Origin: Clostridia bacterium DTU025
GTDB lineage: Bacteria > Bacillota > DTU025
Direction of reading: 5' to 3'
Assembly: GCA_001513145.1 (NCBI GenBank)
Contig: LFSP01000028.1
Span: forward strand, 143-38,573
Length of the DNA: 38,431 nucleotides
Shown here: piece after piece, positions 23,536 through 31,994 of the stretch
How positions within the stretch are numbered: position 1 is the stretch's first letter
Layout: each line of letters starts with the position of its first letter
Position numbers and translations under genes: made by a program
Notes under the pieces: model-generated
What the model was told of the DNA's origin: nothing
What the model saw: only the letters and a program-made list of their open reading frames with translations
The model's database searches: none

Positions 23536-25629
23536 ATGAGCTTTCGCATGCGCGCCATGGGCAGCCTGGCGCTGGTAGGGGCCATCCTGGCTGTTTCCGC
23601 GCTGTGCGCCGGCGCCGGGCAGGTGGATCCGGATCCGTGGCAGGGCTACAGCTTCTTCTTTGGCAACCTGCACAGCCATACCTCGTACTCAGACGGGGTG
23701 CTGACGCCCACCGACGCCTTCATTGTGGCCAGGGACGCCGCCGACATGGATTTCCTCGCAGTGACCGATCACGGCTACTACATGCAGGAGTCCACCAACC
23801 TGCATCACTGGTACCAGGCGCTGGCTGAGGCCGACGCCATGTACGAGCCGGGGCGGTTCGTCACGCTCATCGGGTTCGAGTGGACGTTTACCGACGGGCA
23901 CATGAACGGCCTGGATACCCCCGTGGCCGCCTCGCGTGACACCCATCGGGACATGCAAGCTTTCATCGATTTCTTGATCGAGCACGACGGGATAGGCGTG
24001 TTCAATCACCCCAACTACGACATCCAGCCCAACTGGAACGACTTCGAATACAGGGGCGACGCCGACAGGCAAGTGGCGCTGCTGGAAGTGGGCTCCGGCC
24101 CCTACCGGCACAACATCACCAACGAGCGCGCCTACCAGCGAGCCTTGAACCGAGGTTGGCACGTGGGCGCCGCAAGCAACCAGGACAACCATCGCGCGGA
24201 CTGGGGAACGGCAACGCCCGCCAGGACGGGCGTAGTCGCTCCGGAGCTGACCAGGGAGAGCATACTTGCGGCCCTCAGGGCCATGAGGACGTACGCCACG
24301 GAGGACCGGAACGTCAGGGCCTTCCTGGCGTGCCAGGCTCAGCCCATGGGCTCGTCGGTGGAGGCCGTGAGGCGGGAGGACGGCGGCTTCGTTTCGCTTC
24401 AGTTCCGCGTGCTGGTGGACGACCCTGACGCCGACGACATACTGGCGTCGGTGGAGATAGTGTCAAACGCCGGCACGGTATGGCGTGATGAGCCCAACCG
24501 TCCGGGCGTCTACGACGCGGCCTTTGAGCTTCTGCCTTCCTCCAGCTACACCTGGTTCTACCTCAGGGCCAGGCAGGCCGATGGCGACCTCATAGTGTCA
24601 TCGCCCGTGTGGGCTACGTCAGGCAGCGGGCTGGCCGCGTGCGATCTCGAGGTCGTCGACAGGGTGCCGCAGGCCGGCAGGGAGCTGAAGGTGCGCGCGG
24701 AGATCGTCAACCGGAACGACGAGCCGGTCCGCGGCTGCCAGGCGTCGCTCTTCGTGGCGGACGATGCCGGACGCCGCCGCGTGGCCACGGCCACACTGGA
24801 CCTGCCGGCCGCGCGGGGAACGGAGGTCCTGTTCTCGTTCGTGCCCGAGCGGGAGGGGAAGTGCCGTCTGGAACTGCAGCTTGAGGCGGAAGGCTTCACC
24901 GGCGACGCCCCGGACGTGTTCGTTGGCGCCGCCGTGGAGGTGCGGAAGGCCGGTCTTCCGAAGATAATCATAGATGAGGGGCACAACAACAGGTACTCGG
25001 GATACATGAACAGGTTCGTGGCCCTTCTGGCTGACCTGGGGATGGAGCCTGTGGCGAGCAGGCGCGCCATCGATGGTGAGGTCCTGCGCGGAGCGCGGGT
25101 GTTGGTGGTGAACATGCCTGAGGAGGGGTTCGCGCTGACCCCTACGCGCTTTGCCGAGGCTGAGATCGACGCCCTGGCCGATTTCGTGCTGGGCGGAGGC
25201 TCGATCCTGATCTCGGGTTGGTCGGCGGCTGACGACGGATCCCGCGACCCCGGCGACCTCAACCGGCTGCTGGAGAAGCTGAGCGCGGCGATGAGGTTCG
25301 TCGAGAACCCTGAGCCGGGCGAGGAGGTTTCCGCCGCGGCACGCCACATGGGCGGCGTGGTGGAGGCGTCATGGGCCGGCGGCGCCATCAGGGCGGAGGA
25401 GGCCAGGCCCCTCCTGGTGGGAGAGGGGCCTGACGTGGTGGCGGTGGCATGTGGGACCGAGGTGGAACAGCCCTTCGCAGCGCTGCAAGAGACGGGGCAG
25501 GGGCGCGTCGCCGTGCTGGCGGCACCGACCTTCTCCGACTACGACCTGTTCAGGACGGGATACTCTAACGCCGAGTTCGTCGCGGCCATCATGGAATGGC
25601 TTTGCGGAGGGGGGTGGCCCGGAAGATGA
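23536..25629 (+). CDS. Secreted PHP-domain phosphoesterase (CehA/McbA-like) with C-terminal extension
   Basis: A 697-residue exported metallohydrolase. A signal peptide covers about residues 1-27. The PHP domain (about 35-280) has metal motifs NLHSHTSYSDG, TDHG, GFEWT, FNHPN and DNH, all intact, so it should hydrolyse a phosphate ester outside the cell. Residues about 280-460 look like Ig-like beta domains. Residues about 475-690 resemble a Rossmann or class I amidotransferase-like fold (LPKIIIDEGHNNRYSG, then VLVVNMPEEGF and GGSILISGWS) of unknown role. Start ATG 23536 is six bases after GGAGGG. Its stop overlaps the next permease start (ATGA), so substrate cleavage and uptake of the product are probably linked. 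Confidence 0.87.
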   Translation: MSFRMRAMGSLALVGAILAVSALCAGAGQVDPDPWQGYSFFFGNLHSHTSYSDGVLTPTDAFIVARDAADMDFLAVTDHGYYMQESTNLHHWYQALAEADAMYEPGRFVTLIGFEWTFTDGHMNGLDTPVAASRDTHRDMQAFIDFLIEHDGIGVFNHPNYDIQPNWNDFEYRGDADRQVALLEVGSGPYRHNITNERAYQRALNRGWHVGAASNQDNHRADWGTATPARTGVVAPELTRESILAALRAMRTYATEDRNVRAFLACQAQPMGSSVEAVRREDGGFVSLQFRVLVDDPDADDILASVEIVSNAGTVWRDEPNRPGVYDAAFELLPSSSYTWFYLRARQADGDLIVSSPVWATSGSGLAACDLEVVDRVPQAGRELKVRAEIVNRNDEPVRGCQASLFVADDAGRRRVATATLDLPAARGTEVLFSFVPEREGKCRLELQLEAEGFTGDAPDVFVGAAVEVRKAGLPKIIIDEGHNNRYSGYMNRFVALLADLGMEPVASRRAIDGEVLRGARVLVVNMPEEGFALTPTRFAEAEIDALADFVLGGGSILISGWSAADDGSRDPGDLNRLLEKLSAAMRFVENPEPGEEVSAAARHMGGVVEASWAGGAIRAEEARPLLVGEGPDVVAVACGTEVEQPFAALQETGQGRVAVLAAPTFSDYDLFRTGYSNAEFVAAIMEWLCGGGWPGR

Positions 25630-26531
25630 GCGCAAGGAGAGCCAGACGGAAGCTGGTGCGCGACACGCTGGAGGCGTACTTGTACCTGGCGCCGGCCCTG
25701 GCGATACTGTTGGTGTTTCACTTCTTCCCGGCGTTCTACGCAGCCTGGATAAGCTTCTTCAACACGAACCTGATATCCAGGTGGCGGTGGGTCGGGCTCG
25801 GCAACTACATGGAGCTCTTGAGAGACCGGGACTTCATGCAGAGCGTGCGGAACACCGTCATATACGTGTTGGGCACGGTGCCGGTGGGGATGGCCATCTC
25901 GCTGGCTGTGGCGATCCTGCTTAACCGTCCCCTTAGGGGAAGGGCGGCGCTGCGTACCGCGTACTTCATGCCTTACGTTACCCCCGTTGTGGCCATATCC
26001 ATCGTGTGGACGTGGATATACAAGGAGGACGCCACCGGCCTGCTCAACGCCATGCTGGCGTGGTTCGGCGTAAAGGAGCAGGCGTGGCGTCTGGATCCGA
26101 AGTGGGCGATGTTCGCGCTGTGCCTCATGAGCGTGTGGAAAAGCCTCGGCTACAACATGGTGATCTTCCTGGCGGGGCTGCAGAACATCCCGCAGGAGTA
26201 CTACGAGGCGGCGCTGATCGACGGGGCTCGGGGCTGGTCAATGTTCAGCAAGATCACGTGGCCTCTGCTCTCGCCCACCACTTACTTCGTGGGCATCATG
26301 TCGGTGATCGGGTCATTCCAGGTGTTCACCCAGGTGTACGTGCTGTGGCCGTCGTCGCTGGGCGGGCCGCTGGGCACGACGAAGGTCGTGGTCAGGTACC
26401 TCTACGAGATGGGCTGGAACTCCTTCAGGTTCGGATACGCTGCAGCCATAGGATACGCGTTGTTCGCCATCATCTTCGTCTTGACCCTGGTGCAGCGCAA
26501 GGTCGTGGGCAGCAGGGTACACTACCAGTAG
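25626..26531 (+). CDS. ABC transporter permease (MalF/UgpA type)
   Basis: A 301-residue inner-membrane permease with about six helices. The EAA loop that contacts the ATPase is visible as EYYEAALIDGARGWSMFSKITWPLL. Start ATG 25626 overlaps the stop of the phosphoesterase gene and lies ten bases after GGAGGGGGG. It forms the transmembrane channel with the next gene product, taking solute from the binding protein at 22180. Family 1 carbohydrate or glycerol-phosphate import is the likely class. Confidence 0.93.
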   Translation: MSARRARRKLVRDTLEAYLYLAPALAILLVFHFFPAFYAAWISFFNTNLISRWRWVGLGNYMELLRDRDFMQSVRNTVIYVLGTVPVGMAISLAVAILLNRPLRGRAALRTAYFMPYVTPVVAISIVWTWIYKEDATGLLNAMLAWFGVKEQAWRLDPKWAMFALCLMSVWKSLGYNMVIFLAGLQNIPQEYYEAALIDGARGWSMFSKITWPLLSPTTYFVGIMSVIGSFQVFTQVYVLWPSSLGGPLGTTKVVVRYLYEMGWNSFRFGYAAAIGYALFAIIFVLTLVQRKVVGSRVHYQ

Positions 26532-26547
26532 TCGGAGGTGCCCAAGC

Positions 26548-27378
26548 GTGCGCGTGAAGGACAGAACTGGCAAGGCCGTCATCTACCTGCTTCTGGTGTT
26601 GGGCGCCGTCCTGATGCTGATGCCCTTCTACTACATGATCAGCACGTCGCTGAAAGGGCCCGAAGATATCTACGTGAACAGGCTGGTGTGGATACCGTCC
26701 CGCCTGGTGTGGAAGAACTACGTCACCGCGTGGCGGTCTGAGCCGTACTTCGGGCGGTACTTCGTGAACTCGGCGTTCATCGCCACCGTCACCACGCTGG
26801 CCCAGCTCGCCACGTCGGCGCTGGCGGCTTACGCCTTCTCCAGCTTCAGCTTCTGGGGCAAGGAGACCCTCTTCATGCTGCTTCTGGGCACGATGATGAT
26901 CCCGAGCCAGGTGACGCTGGTGCCCAACTACGCCATCATCGCCAAGCTAGGATGGATCGACACGTACGCGGCGCTGATCGTTCCGTTCGCCGCCAGCGTT
27001 TTCGGGATATTCATCATGAGGCAGTTCTTTCAGACCATACCGCTGGAGCTATGGGACGCCGCGCAGATCGACGGATGCGGAAGGTTCAGATATCTTTGGA
27101 GCGTGATGGTGCCGCTGTCGAGGCCGGTGTTCATCACCAGCGGATTGTTCACGTTCATCGGAGGGTGGAACAGCTTCCTGTGGCCGCTGATAGTCACCAA
27201 CACGCCGAAGCTACGCACCATTCAGGTGGGGCTCTCCCAGTTCAACCAGGAGTTCGGCACCAAGCCCGACCTGTTGATGGCCGCTTCCACCGTGGCCATC
27301 GCGCCGCTGCTGGTGCTGTTCTTCGTGGCGCAGAAGCACCTGATCCAGGGTATCGCCCACACCGGGCTCAAGAGCTAG
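26548..27378 (+). CDS. ABC transporter permease (MalG/UgpE type)
   Basis: A 276-residue second permease subunit with six membrane helices. The EAA loop reads ELWDAAQIDGCGRFRYLWSVMVPL. Start GTG 26548 follows GGAGGTG. It ends the operon: no ATP-binding (MsmX/MalK type) gene follows, so the transporter must borrow an ATPase encoded elsewhere, as is common in Firmicute sugar importers. Its last codons run into a threefold 10-base repeat. Confidence 0.93.
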   Translation: MRVKDRTGKAVIYLLLVLGAVLMLMPFYYMISTSLKGPEDIYVNRLVWIPSRLVWKNYVTAWRSEPYFGRYFVNSAFIATVTTLAQLATSALAAYAFSSFSFWGKETLFMLLLGTMMIPSQVTLVPNYAIIAKLGWIDTYAALIVPFAASVFGIFIMRQFFQTIPLELWDAAQIDGCGRFRYLWSVMVPLSRPVFITSGLFTFIGGWNSFLWPLIVTNTPKLRTIQVGLSQFNQEFGTKPDLLMAASTVAIAPLLVLFFVAQKHLIQGIAHTGLKS

Positions 27379-27400
27379 GCAGAGCTAGGCACAGCTAGGC
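27371..27400 (+). repeat. Three tandem 10-base repeats at the end of the permease gene
   Basis: AGAGCTAGGC, AGAGCTAGGC and ACAGCTAGGC follow each other without gaps. The first copy contains the stop codon of the permease gene. Probably a slippage product; no function is evident. Confidence 0.9.
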
Positions 27401-27412
27401 CAGGATGCGAGG

Positions 27413-28435
27413 ATGATGAGAATGAGGTCAGACGTGGCCGCCGCCCTCAAGAGGGCACGCAGGCCTGTGATATACCTCCTGTACGGCGAGGACACGTACT
27501 CGCGCAACCGGTGTGTCCAGGAGCTTGAGCAGGCCCTGGCGTCGGCTTCCGGCGGCGCCGACCTGAACAGCTTCGACGCCGGGGCAGCCAGCTTCGAGGA
27601 CATGGCTTCCGCCGTGATGATGGCGCCGATGTTCGGAGGCTCCCGGGTGGTGACTGTGCGCAGGTTCGAGCTGATGCCCGGGGAAGACCAGGAACGCTTC
27701 CTGGCGCGCCTGGTACAGGGGCCGGGGCCTGAGGAACACGCCGTGGCTCCCGACACCGCCCTCATCATCAGCTCGGCATCGAAGACGATCCCTCGAGGGC
27801 TCGTGGTAGCTGGCGGAGCCAACGTGGCGGCTTTCGAGTTCAGGGCAGCGCGAGCCCGCGAGGCGCAGGAGTTCGTACGCTGGAAGGCCGCGGAGATGGG
27901 CCTCACCATCGACTTCAGGGCTGCACAGGCAATTCAGGAGATGATCGGGTCGGACTTAGAGGCACTGGCAGGCGAGGTCGAGAAGCTGGCGCTGTTTCTC
28001 GGGCCGGACCAGCGCAGGATCACGCTGGAGCACATAAAGGCCGCGGTGGGCATCAACCCCACGCTGACCGTGTTCAACCTGTTTGACTCCATCGTGGATG
28101 GCAACCCTGCGGCAGCATATGCCAGCCTGGCCGATGTGATGAAGTCCGGGCGGAACGCGGTGTGGGTCCAGTCTACATTGGCGGGTCTGCTGAGGACGCT
28201 GATGCGGGCACGGTCCGACATTGACAGGGGCATCAGGAAGGCGCCTGGTGACTGGCGCGTTGAGAAAGCCTTCAGCCAGGCCAGGAAGCTCAGCCAGGCC
28301 ACCTTGGCCAGGATGGTCTGCAGGGTGGCCCAGGCAGACAGGGACATCAAGACCGGCGCCATGGGCCAGGAGCTCTGCATGGACATGCTGGTGTCGGACT
28401 TGTGCGCCCTTGCAAAGCAAAAACCCCAGCGATGA
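27413..28435 (+). CDS. holA: DNA polymerase III subunit delta
   Basis: A 340-residue clamp-loader delta subunit, the normal length, which opens the beta sliding clamp. The N-terminal part reads PVIYLLYGEDTYSRNRCVQELEQ, the family's equivalent of the ATP-site region without a functional Walker loop, and the middle has IGSDLEALAGEVEKLALF, a hallmark of HolA. The C-terminal collar domain includes WVQSTLAGLLRTLMRAR. ATG 27413 is the first of three nearby Met codons. Its stop lies in the terminator of the convergent rpsT gene. The order holA-rpsT-gpr is the same as in Bacillus. Confidence 0.95.
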   Translation: MMRMRSDVAAALKRARRPVIYLLYGEDTYSRNRCVQELEQALASASGGADLNSFDAGAASFEDMASAVMMAPMFGGSRVVTVRRFELMPGEDQERFLARLVQGPGPEEHAVAPDTALIISSASKTIPRGLVVAGGANVAAFEFRAARAREAQEFVRWKAAEMGLTIDFRAAQAIQEMIGSDLEALAGEVEKLALFLGPDQRRITLEHIKAAVGINPTLTVFNLFDSIVDGNPAAAYASLADVMKSGRNAVWVQSTLAGLLRTLMRARSDIDRGIRKAPGDWRVEKAFSQARKLSQATLARMVCRVAQADRDIKTGAMGQELCMDMLVSDLCALAKQKPQR

Positions 28436-28447
28436 TCATCGCCGGGG
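28419..28447 (-). terminator. Rho-independent terminator of rpsT
   Basis: On the - strand CCCC-GGCGATGA pairs with TCATCGC-GGGG in a near-palindromic stem (28424-28447), followed by five T residues. It overlaps the 3' end of holA on the other strand. Confidence 0.85.
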
Positions 28448-28495
28448 CGTCATGCGCCCTGAACCCAAAGCCGAGGCTAGAGCCGAGTTAGATTG

Positions 28496-28768
28496 CTACA
28501 TTGCCGAAGTTGCTTTGTTGGCCTTCTTAGCCAGCCGCGACTTGCGCCTGGCCGCCGCGTTCCTGTGCAGCACGCCCTTCTTTACCGCCTTGTCGATGGC
28601 GCTGAAAGCACGGCTAAGTTCCTGCGTAGAGCCTTCTGCACCGACTCTCGCCAGTGCCTCATTGTACCTGCGGATCGCGGTCTTGACGGAGGACTTCACC
28701 GAAGCATTCCTGAGAGCGCGCTTCCTGCTGGTGAGCACTCTCTTCTTCGCTGACTTGATGTTTGGCAC
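28496..28768 (-). CDS. rpsT: 30S ribosomal protein S20
   Basis: A 90-residue basic protein starting PNIKSAKKRVLTSRKRALRN after the initiator, the typical S20 N-terminus that lines the 16S rRNA 5' domain. It is the only clear - strand gene here and lies convergent to holA. Start is GTG (28768-28766) with a very strong GGAGGAGGTGA upstream. A non-AUG start is known in S20 genes of other bacteria, where it allows feedback control of translation. Its own promoter and terminator are visible. Confidence 0.98.
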   Translation of the reverse strand: MPNIKSAKKRVLTSRKRALRNASVKSSVKTAIRRYNEALARVGAEGSTQELSRAFSAIDKAVKKGVLHRNAAARRKSRLAKKANKATSAM

Positions 28769-28807
28769 CCTGCGTCACCTCCTCCGCCTTCTCATTGCAC
28801 GTCTGAT

Positions 28808-28836
28808 ATTCTAACACGGGCATTTCTTCAATGCAA
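28808..28836 (-). promoter_or_regulatory. rpsT promoter
   Basis: On the - strand: TTGCAT (28836-28831), a 17-base spacer, and TAGAAT (28813-28808), with an extended -10 TG just upstream. The transcript should start about 35 bases before the rpsT start codon. Confidence 0.7.
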
Positions 28837-29132
28837 GACGATCCTCTCCAGTTACCCGTCGCGTCGCCGCAGCTGCCTGCGCCGACCCATGGGTGGGTCG
28901 TTGTGGCCGGAAAGCGACCCTCCGATGGATCACCCAGACGGTTCCTCGGCAGGAGAGCGCCAAGTCAACGCGAGAGAGCCCGCGCCTTGGCTTGGCGGGA
29001 CCCTCTCGTTCGCGTCCCCCTGCCTATTCTTCCTGCGCGAAAGGTGCCCACGTGTGGACACACTACCACAGGAAGCGGGAAGCGAGAAGCGCAAACCGGC
29101 AAGCACTTCAACGTTCTGGGGAGGTTACGCAC
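28837..29132 (+). other. Intergenic region before gpr, no gene assigned
   Basis: About 300 bases with no supported gene. It holds a short inverted repeat (CGACCC 28883-28888 and GGGTCG 28895-28900) around a CCATGG core, and purine-rich sequence near 29080. Readings that extend the gpr frame upstream to 28893 have no ribosome site and no homology I recognise. A forespore (SigG-type) promoter for gpr is expected here, but I cannot point to a convincing match. Confidence 0.5.
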
Positions 29133-30245
29133 TTGGGCAAGAGATCGAGGCGCGAATCAGACATGGGTTTCTCGCCTCCGGGCGGAGGCGCGCTCAGGAC
29201 CGACCTGGCTCTGGAAGCGCACCAGGCGGTTCAGCATGGGATAGGCCGGCCTATCCCAGGGGTGGTGTCGGAGGTAGCGGAGACTGAATGGGGTTCCATC
29301 ACTAGGGCGACGGTGAGCACGCCGCAGGCCGCCCGCGCACTTGGCAAGAGCATAGGCACATACGTCACCATCGAGGCTCCTGACCTGCCCGCCCGCGACA
29401 AGACGCTTTCTGAGGAGGTGGCCGAAGCCCTAGCAGGAGAGCTGGTAGCGATGATCATCCGCAACTTCGGCGGCGCGGACTACCGCACGGCGCCGAACTT
29501 CACGACGCTTGTGTGCGGGCTGGGCAACTGGAACGCCACTCCCGATGCCGTCGGGCCTATGGTTGCTGAGAAGGTGCTGGTCACCAGGCACATCCACTCC
29601 ATGACGCCGCCTGAGAAGCGCGGCGGGCTCCGGGCGGTGGCGGCGCTGTCCCCCGGGGTGCTGGGAACAACCGGGATAGAGACGGCTGAGATCATCGCAG
29701 GGGTCGTGGAGAGGCTCAAGCCCGACCTGATCATCGTCGCCGACGCGCTGGCGGCAAGGTCTGTGTCGAGGCTGGGCACCACCATCCAGCTGGGGGATTC
29801 GGGGATCCAGCCGGGCTCAGGCGTGGGCAACAGGCGATTCGGGATAACCCGCGATAGCATGGGGGTGCCGGTCATAGCGGTGGGAGTGCCCACGGTGGTC
29901 CACGCCATGACCATCGTTCAGGACGCGCTGGGCATCATGGGGCGGGCTGCGAGCGGCGCAGGCGCCCCCGGTGTTGCGGGCGCCCTGAATAGCGGGCCGC
30001 AGGGTGACGGGGCAGGCGCTCGTCCGGTGGGCCCTGGACCGATGGGGGCCGCGGTGGAGCCCGGGGAGCCGCCGCTGCCCCAGGCGGTGCAACAGATGCT
30101 CCAGCCGTACCTGGGCAGCCTGATCGTGACGCCCAAGGAGGTGGACGTCCTCAGCGAGGAGCTGGCCGAAGTGGTGGCAGGAGGCATTAATCTGGCCCTG
30201 CACCCTGCCATAGATGAGGAGGAGATCTATCAATACCTGCAGTAG
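29133..30245 (+). CDS. gpr: Spore germination protease GPR
   Basis: A 370-residue protease of family A25 that degrades small acid-soluble spore proteins at germination. Family landmarks are RTDLALEAHQ near the N-terminus, the conserved block VCGLGNWNATPDAVGP, then VADALAARSVSRLGTTIQL and SDSGIQPG-like GDSGIQPGSGVGN, and near the end LIVTPKEVD and GGINLALH. The enzyme is made as a zymogen. Start TTG 29133 is eight bases after GGGGAGG; 80 extra upstream residues are possible in frame but lack support. A Gly/Ala/Pro-rich segment (encoded at about 29945-30060) stands where other GPRs have a charged linker. spoIIP follows, as in Bacillus. Confidence 0.95.
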   Translation: MGKRSRRESDMGFSPPGGGALRTDLALEAHQAVQHGIGRPIPGVVSEVAETEWGSITRATVSTPQAARALGKSIGTYVTIEAPDLPARDKTLSEEVAEALAGELVAMIIRNFGGADYRTAPNFTTLVCGLGNWNATPDAVGPMVAEKVLVTRHIHSMTPPEKRGGLRAVAALSPGVLGTTGIETAEIIAGVVERLKPDLIIVADALAARSVSRLGTTIQLGDSGIQPGSGVGNRRFGITRDSMGVPVIAVGVPTVVHAMTIVQDALGIMGRAASGAGAPGVAGALNSGPQGDGAGARPVGPGPMGAAVEPGEPPLPQAVQQMLQPYLGSLIVTPKEVDVLSEELAEVVAGGINLALHPAIDEEEIYQYLQ

Positions 30246-30313
30246 CCTCGGCGACAATCGGACAGTAATAGACGAGGCGACGTCGGCATACGCTGCACGG
30301 AGAGGTGACTGCT

Positions 30314-31624
30314 GTGCAGCGAACGAGAAGGGCGAGGAGCCGGCGTCGCGGTGCAGGATCGGTGCTGGGCAGGCTCTTCGGCGTTTACCTGGTTCTCTGC
30401 GTCGTGGCGGCCGGCGCCGTATGGGTGCTCAGGCAGAGATCCGGCCTGACGGTGCCTGCCTCGGCGCCGGCTGAGCCGGGGCCCGCTTCCGCTCCCACCC
30501 TTGTGCAGAGGGTGGGGGACGCCCTGGAGCGCGTGTTGGATCTGGTGCGCCCTGCAGCCGCCAGGGGTCGGAACCTGCCGTCTGACGACGACAGGTTGCG
30601 TTCGTTCGGTGACAAGCTGCTGAGGGCCGTCCTTGACACCATGGGCGGCCTGGACCCCTCCGATCCCCGCACCATGCTACGTGCGGAGCTTCCGGTGCTG
30701 GTGCAGGCGAACATGCCGCAGCCTGCCTCCGATGCACCTGTCCTGGACGAGGCCGACCGCGTGGAACTTTCCGCCGCGGCGGTTCCGGTGGAACCGTGGA
30801 CAGCGGAGCGACAGCCCCTCGATAGCCCGGGCCAGCAGGATCAGCAGGATCAGCAGGATCAGGGCAGGGCCGTGCTGGCCATATCGTCAGGAAGGTCCGG
30901 CACGTCGCAGGCGGCGACGTCGGCAGCGGCAACCTTGCCCTCAACCTCGGCCTCGACCTCGGTGTCGTCGCCGCAGCGCCTAAGCGGCGGCGCGCCTGCC
31001 CCCAGGGCATCTGCTTCCCTGGCGCCCCGGGTGGCGGTGCTGCACACCCACAGTTCGGAGGCGTACCGAGCGTCGCAGGGTTCCGACTACAGGTGGGGCA
31101 AGACCGACGGAGTGGTGAGGATAGGCGCGGTGCTGGCGGAAGAGCTGGAGAAGGCGGGCATCAAGTGCGTGCACTCCACGAAGGTGCACGACTACCCCGA
31201 CTGGACCAAGAGCTACGCTCAGTCAGCCGCGACGCTCAGGAGCATCCTCGAGAAGAACCCTCAGATCGAGGCCGTAATCGACGTGCACCGCGACTCACTG
31301 CCTTCCGGCTCGGAGTCCCTCAGGGTGGCCACTGTGGCCGGGCAGAAGGTGGCCAGGGTCATGTTCGTGGTGGCCGACAACAGCTCCGGGCTGAGCCATC
31401 CCAACTGGCGGAACAACTACGCCTTCGCCCTGAAGGTCAGCGCGGCGCTGGACAAGATAGCCCCAGGCGTCAGTCGCGGCGTGGCCATACACAAGGGCGG
31501 CCGCTTCAACCAGCACATGCACGAGCACGCCATCATCGTGGAGATCGGGGGGACCACCAACACTCTTGAGGAGGCCACAAGAGCCGCGAAGCTGGTGGCA
31601 CAGGCCATCGCCATGGTTCTATAG
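30314..31624 (+). CDS. spoIIP: Stage II sporulation protein P
   Basis: A 436-residue membrane-anchored cell-wall hydrolase that, with SpoIID and SpoIIM, thins septal peptidoglycan during engulfment. A basic N-terminus and membrane segment (about 15-38) are followed by a long low-complexity linker with a QQD repeat (30838-30862) and Ser/Thr runs. The C-terminal amidase/endopeptidase domain (about 235-436) contains VLHTHSSEAY (zinc-ligand region), DVHRDS and EIGGTTNT. GTG 30314 is about eight bases after GGAGAGG; GTG 30305 overlaps that site. It lies between gpr and a small membrane protein gene, the Bacillus order. Confidence 0.93.
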   Translation: MQRTRRARSRRRGAGSVLGRLFGVYLVLCVVAAGAVWVLRQRSGLTVPASAPAEPGPASAPTLVQRVGDALERVLDLVRPAAARGRNLPSDDDRLRSFGDKLLRAVLDTMGGLDPSDPRTMLRAELPVLVQANMPQPASDAPVLDEADRVELSAAAVPVEPWTAERQPLDSPGQQDQQDQQDQGRAVLAISSGRSGTSQAATSAAATLPSTSASTSVSSPQRLSGGAPAPRASASLAPRVAVLHTHSSEAYRASQGSDYRWGKTDGVVRIGAVLAEELEKAGIKCVHSTKVHDYPDWTKSYAQSAATLRSILEKNPQIEAVIDVHRDSLPSGSESLRVATVAGQKVARVMFVVADNSSGLSHPNWRNNYAFALKVSAALDKIAPGVSRGVAIHKGGRFNQHMHEHAIIVEIGGTTNTLEEATRAAKLVAQAIAMVL

Positions 31625-31628
31625 AGGG

Positions 31629-31925
31629 ATGTGGGCGCTGGTAGCCGTGGCCCTGGCCGCAGTAGGGGTGGGGCTCCGGGCCGCCGACGCCAGGGTCACA
31701 TCGCTCCTAGGGCCGGACATAGCGTGGCGCCCAACCCGGCTGGCGCTCCTCCGCGCAGGTCCAGAGAAGGAGGAAGCCGGGCAGTCGCAACTGTCAGGGG
31801 GACTAGGGACGCCGGATGCAGCCCACGAAGCGTCGGGGGCGGGCGGCACCGTATTGAAATTGGAGATAGGCGACACCAGCATAGAGCTGCGCGTCAGCAC
31901 CGGACGGCGGAGAGGGCAGAGGTGA
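31629..31925 (+). CDS. Small membrane protein in the yqxA position
   Basis: A 98-residue reading frame with an N-terminal membrane segment (about 2-19, LVAVALAAVGVGL) and a short C-terminal strand region (LKLEIGDTSIELRVS). I do not recognise the sequence. In Bacillus the gene yqxA (DUF3679, small membrane protein) lies here between spoIIP and lepA, so this is probably its divergent counterpart. The ATG is five bases after the spoIIP stop, with GAGGG almost touching it, so initiation may rely on coupling. Its stop is in the loop of the terminator hairpin. Confidence 0.6.
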   Translation: MWALVAVALAAVGVGLRAADARVTSLLGPDIAWRPTRLALLRAGPEKEEAGQSQLSGGLGTPDAAHEASGAGGTVLKLEIGDTSIELRVSTGRRRGQR

Positions 31926-31935
31926 ACCTCTGCCC
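31914..31935 (+). terminator. Hairpin closing the gpr-spoIIP unit
   Basis: GGGCAGAGG (31914-31922) and CCTCTGCCC (31927-31935) are perfectly complementary around a TGAA loop. TTGTG follows, so the T tract is weak. Confidence 0.65.
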
Positions 31936-31938
31936 TTG

Positions 31939-31947
31939 TGCTATAAT
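31939..31947 (+). promoter_or_regulatory. Extended -10 promoter of lepA
   Basis: TGCTATAAT (31939-31947) combines a TGn extension with a consensus -10. The base of the preceding hairpin occupies the -35 position, which has no good hexamer. Confidence 0.6.
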
Positions 31948-31994
31948 AAAACGGTACCTAACAACGCGACACTATTCAAGTTCCTGAGGTGAAC

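Noticed and set aside
22315-23679. Open frame of 454 codons on the - strand opposite the binding-protein gene
   Set aside because: It is a mirror of codon bias in the real gene, spans two + strand genes and lacks family features.
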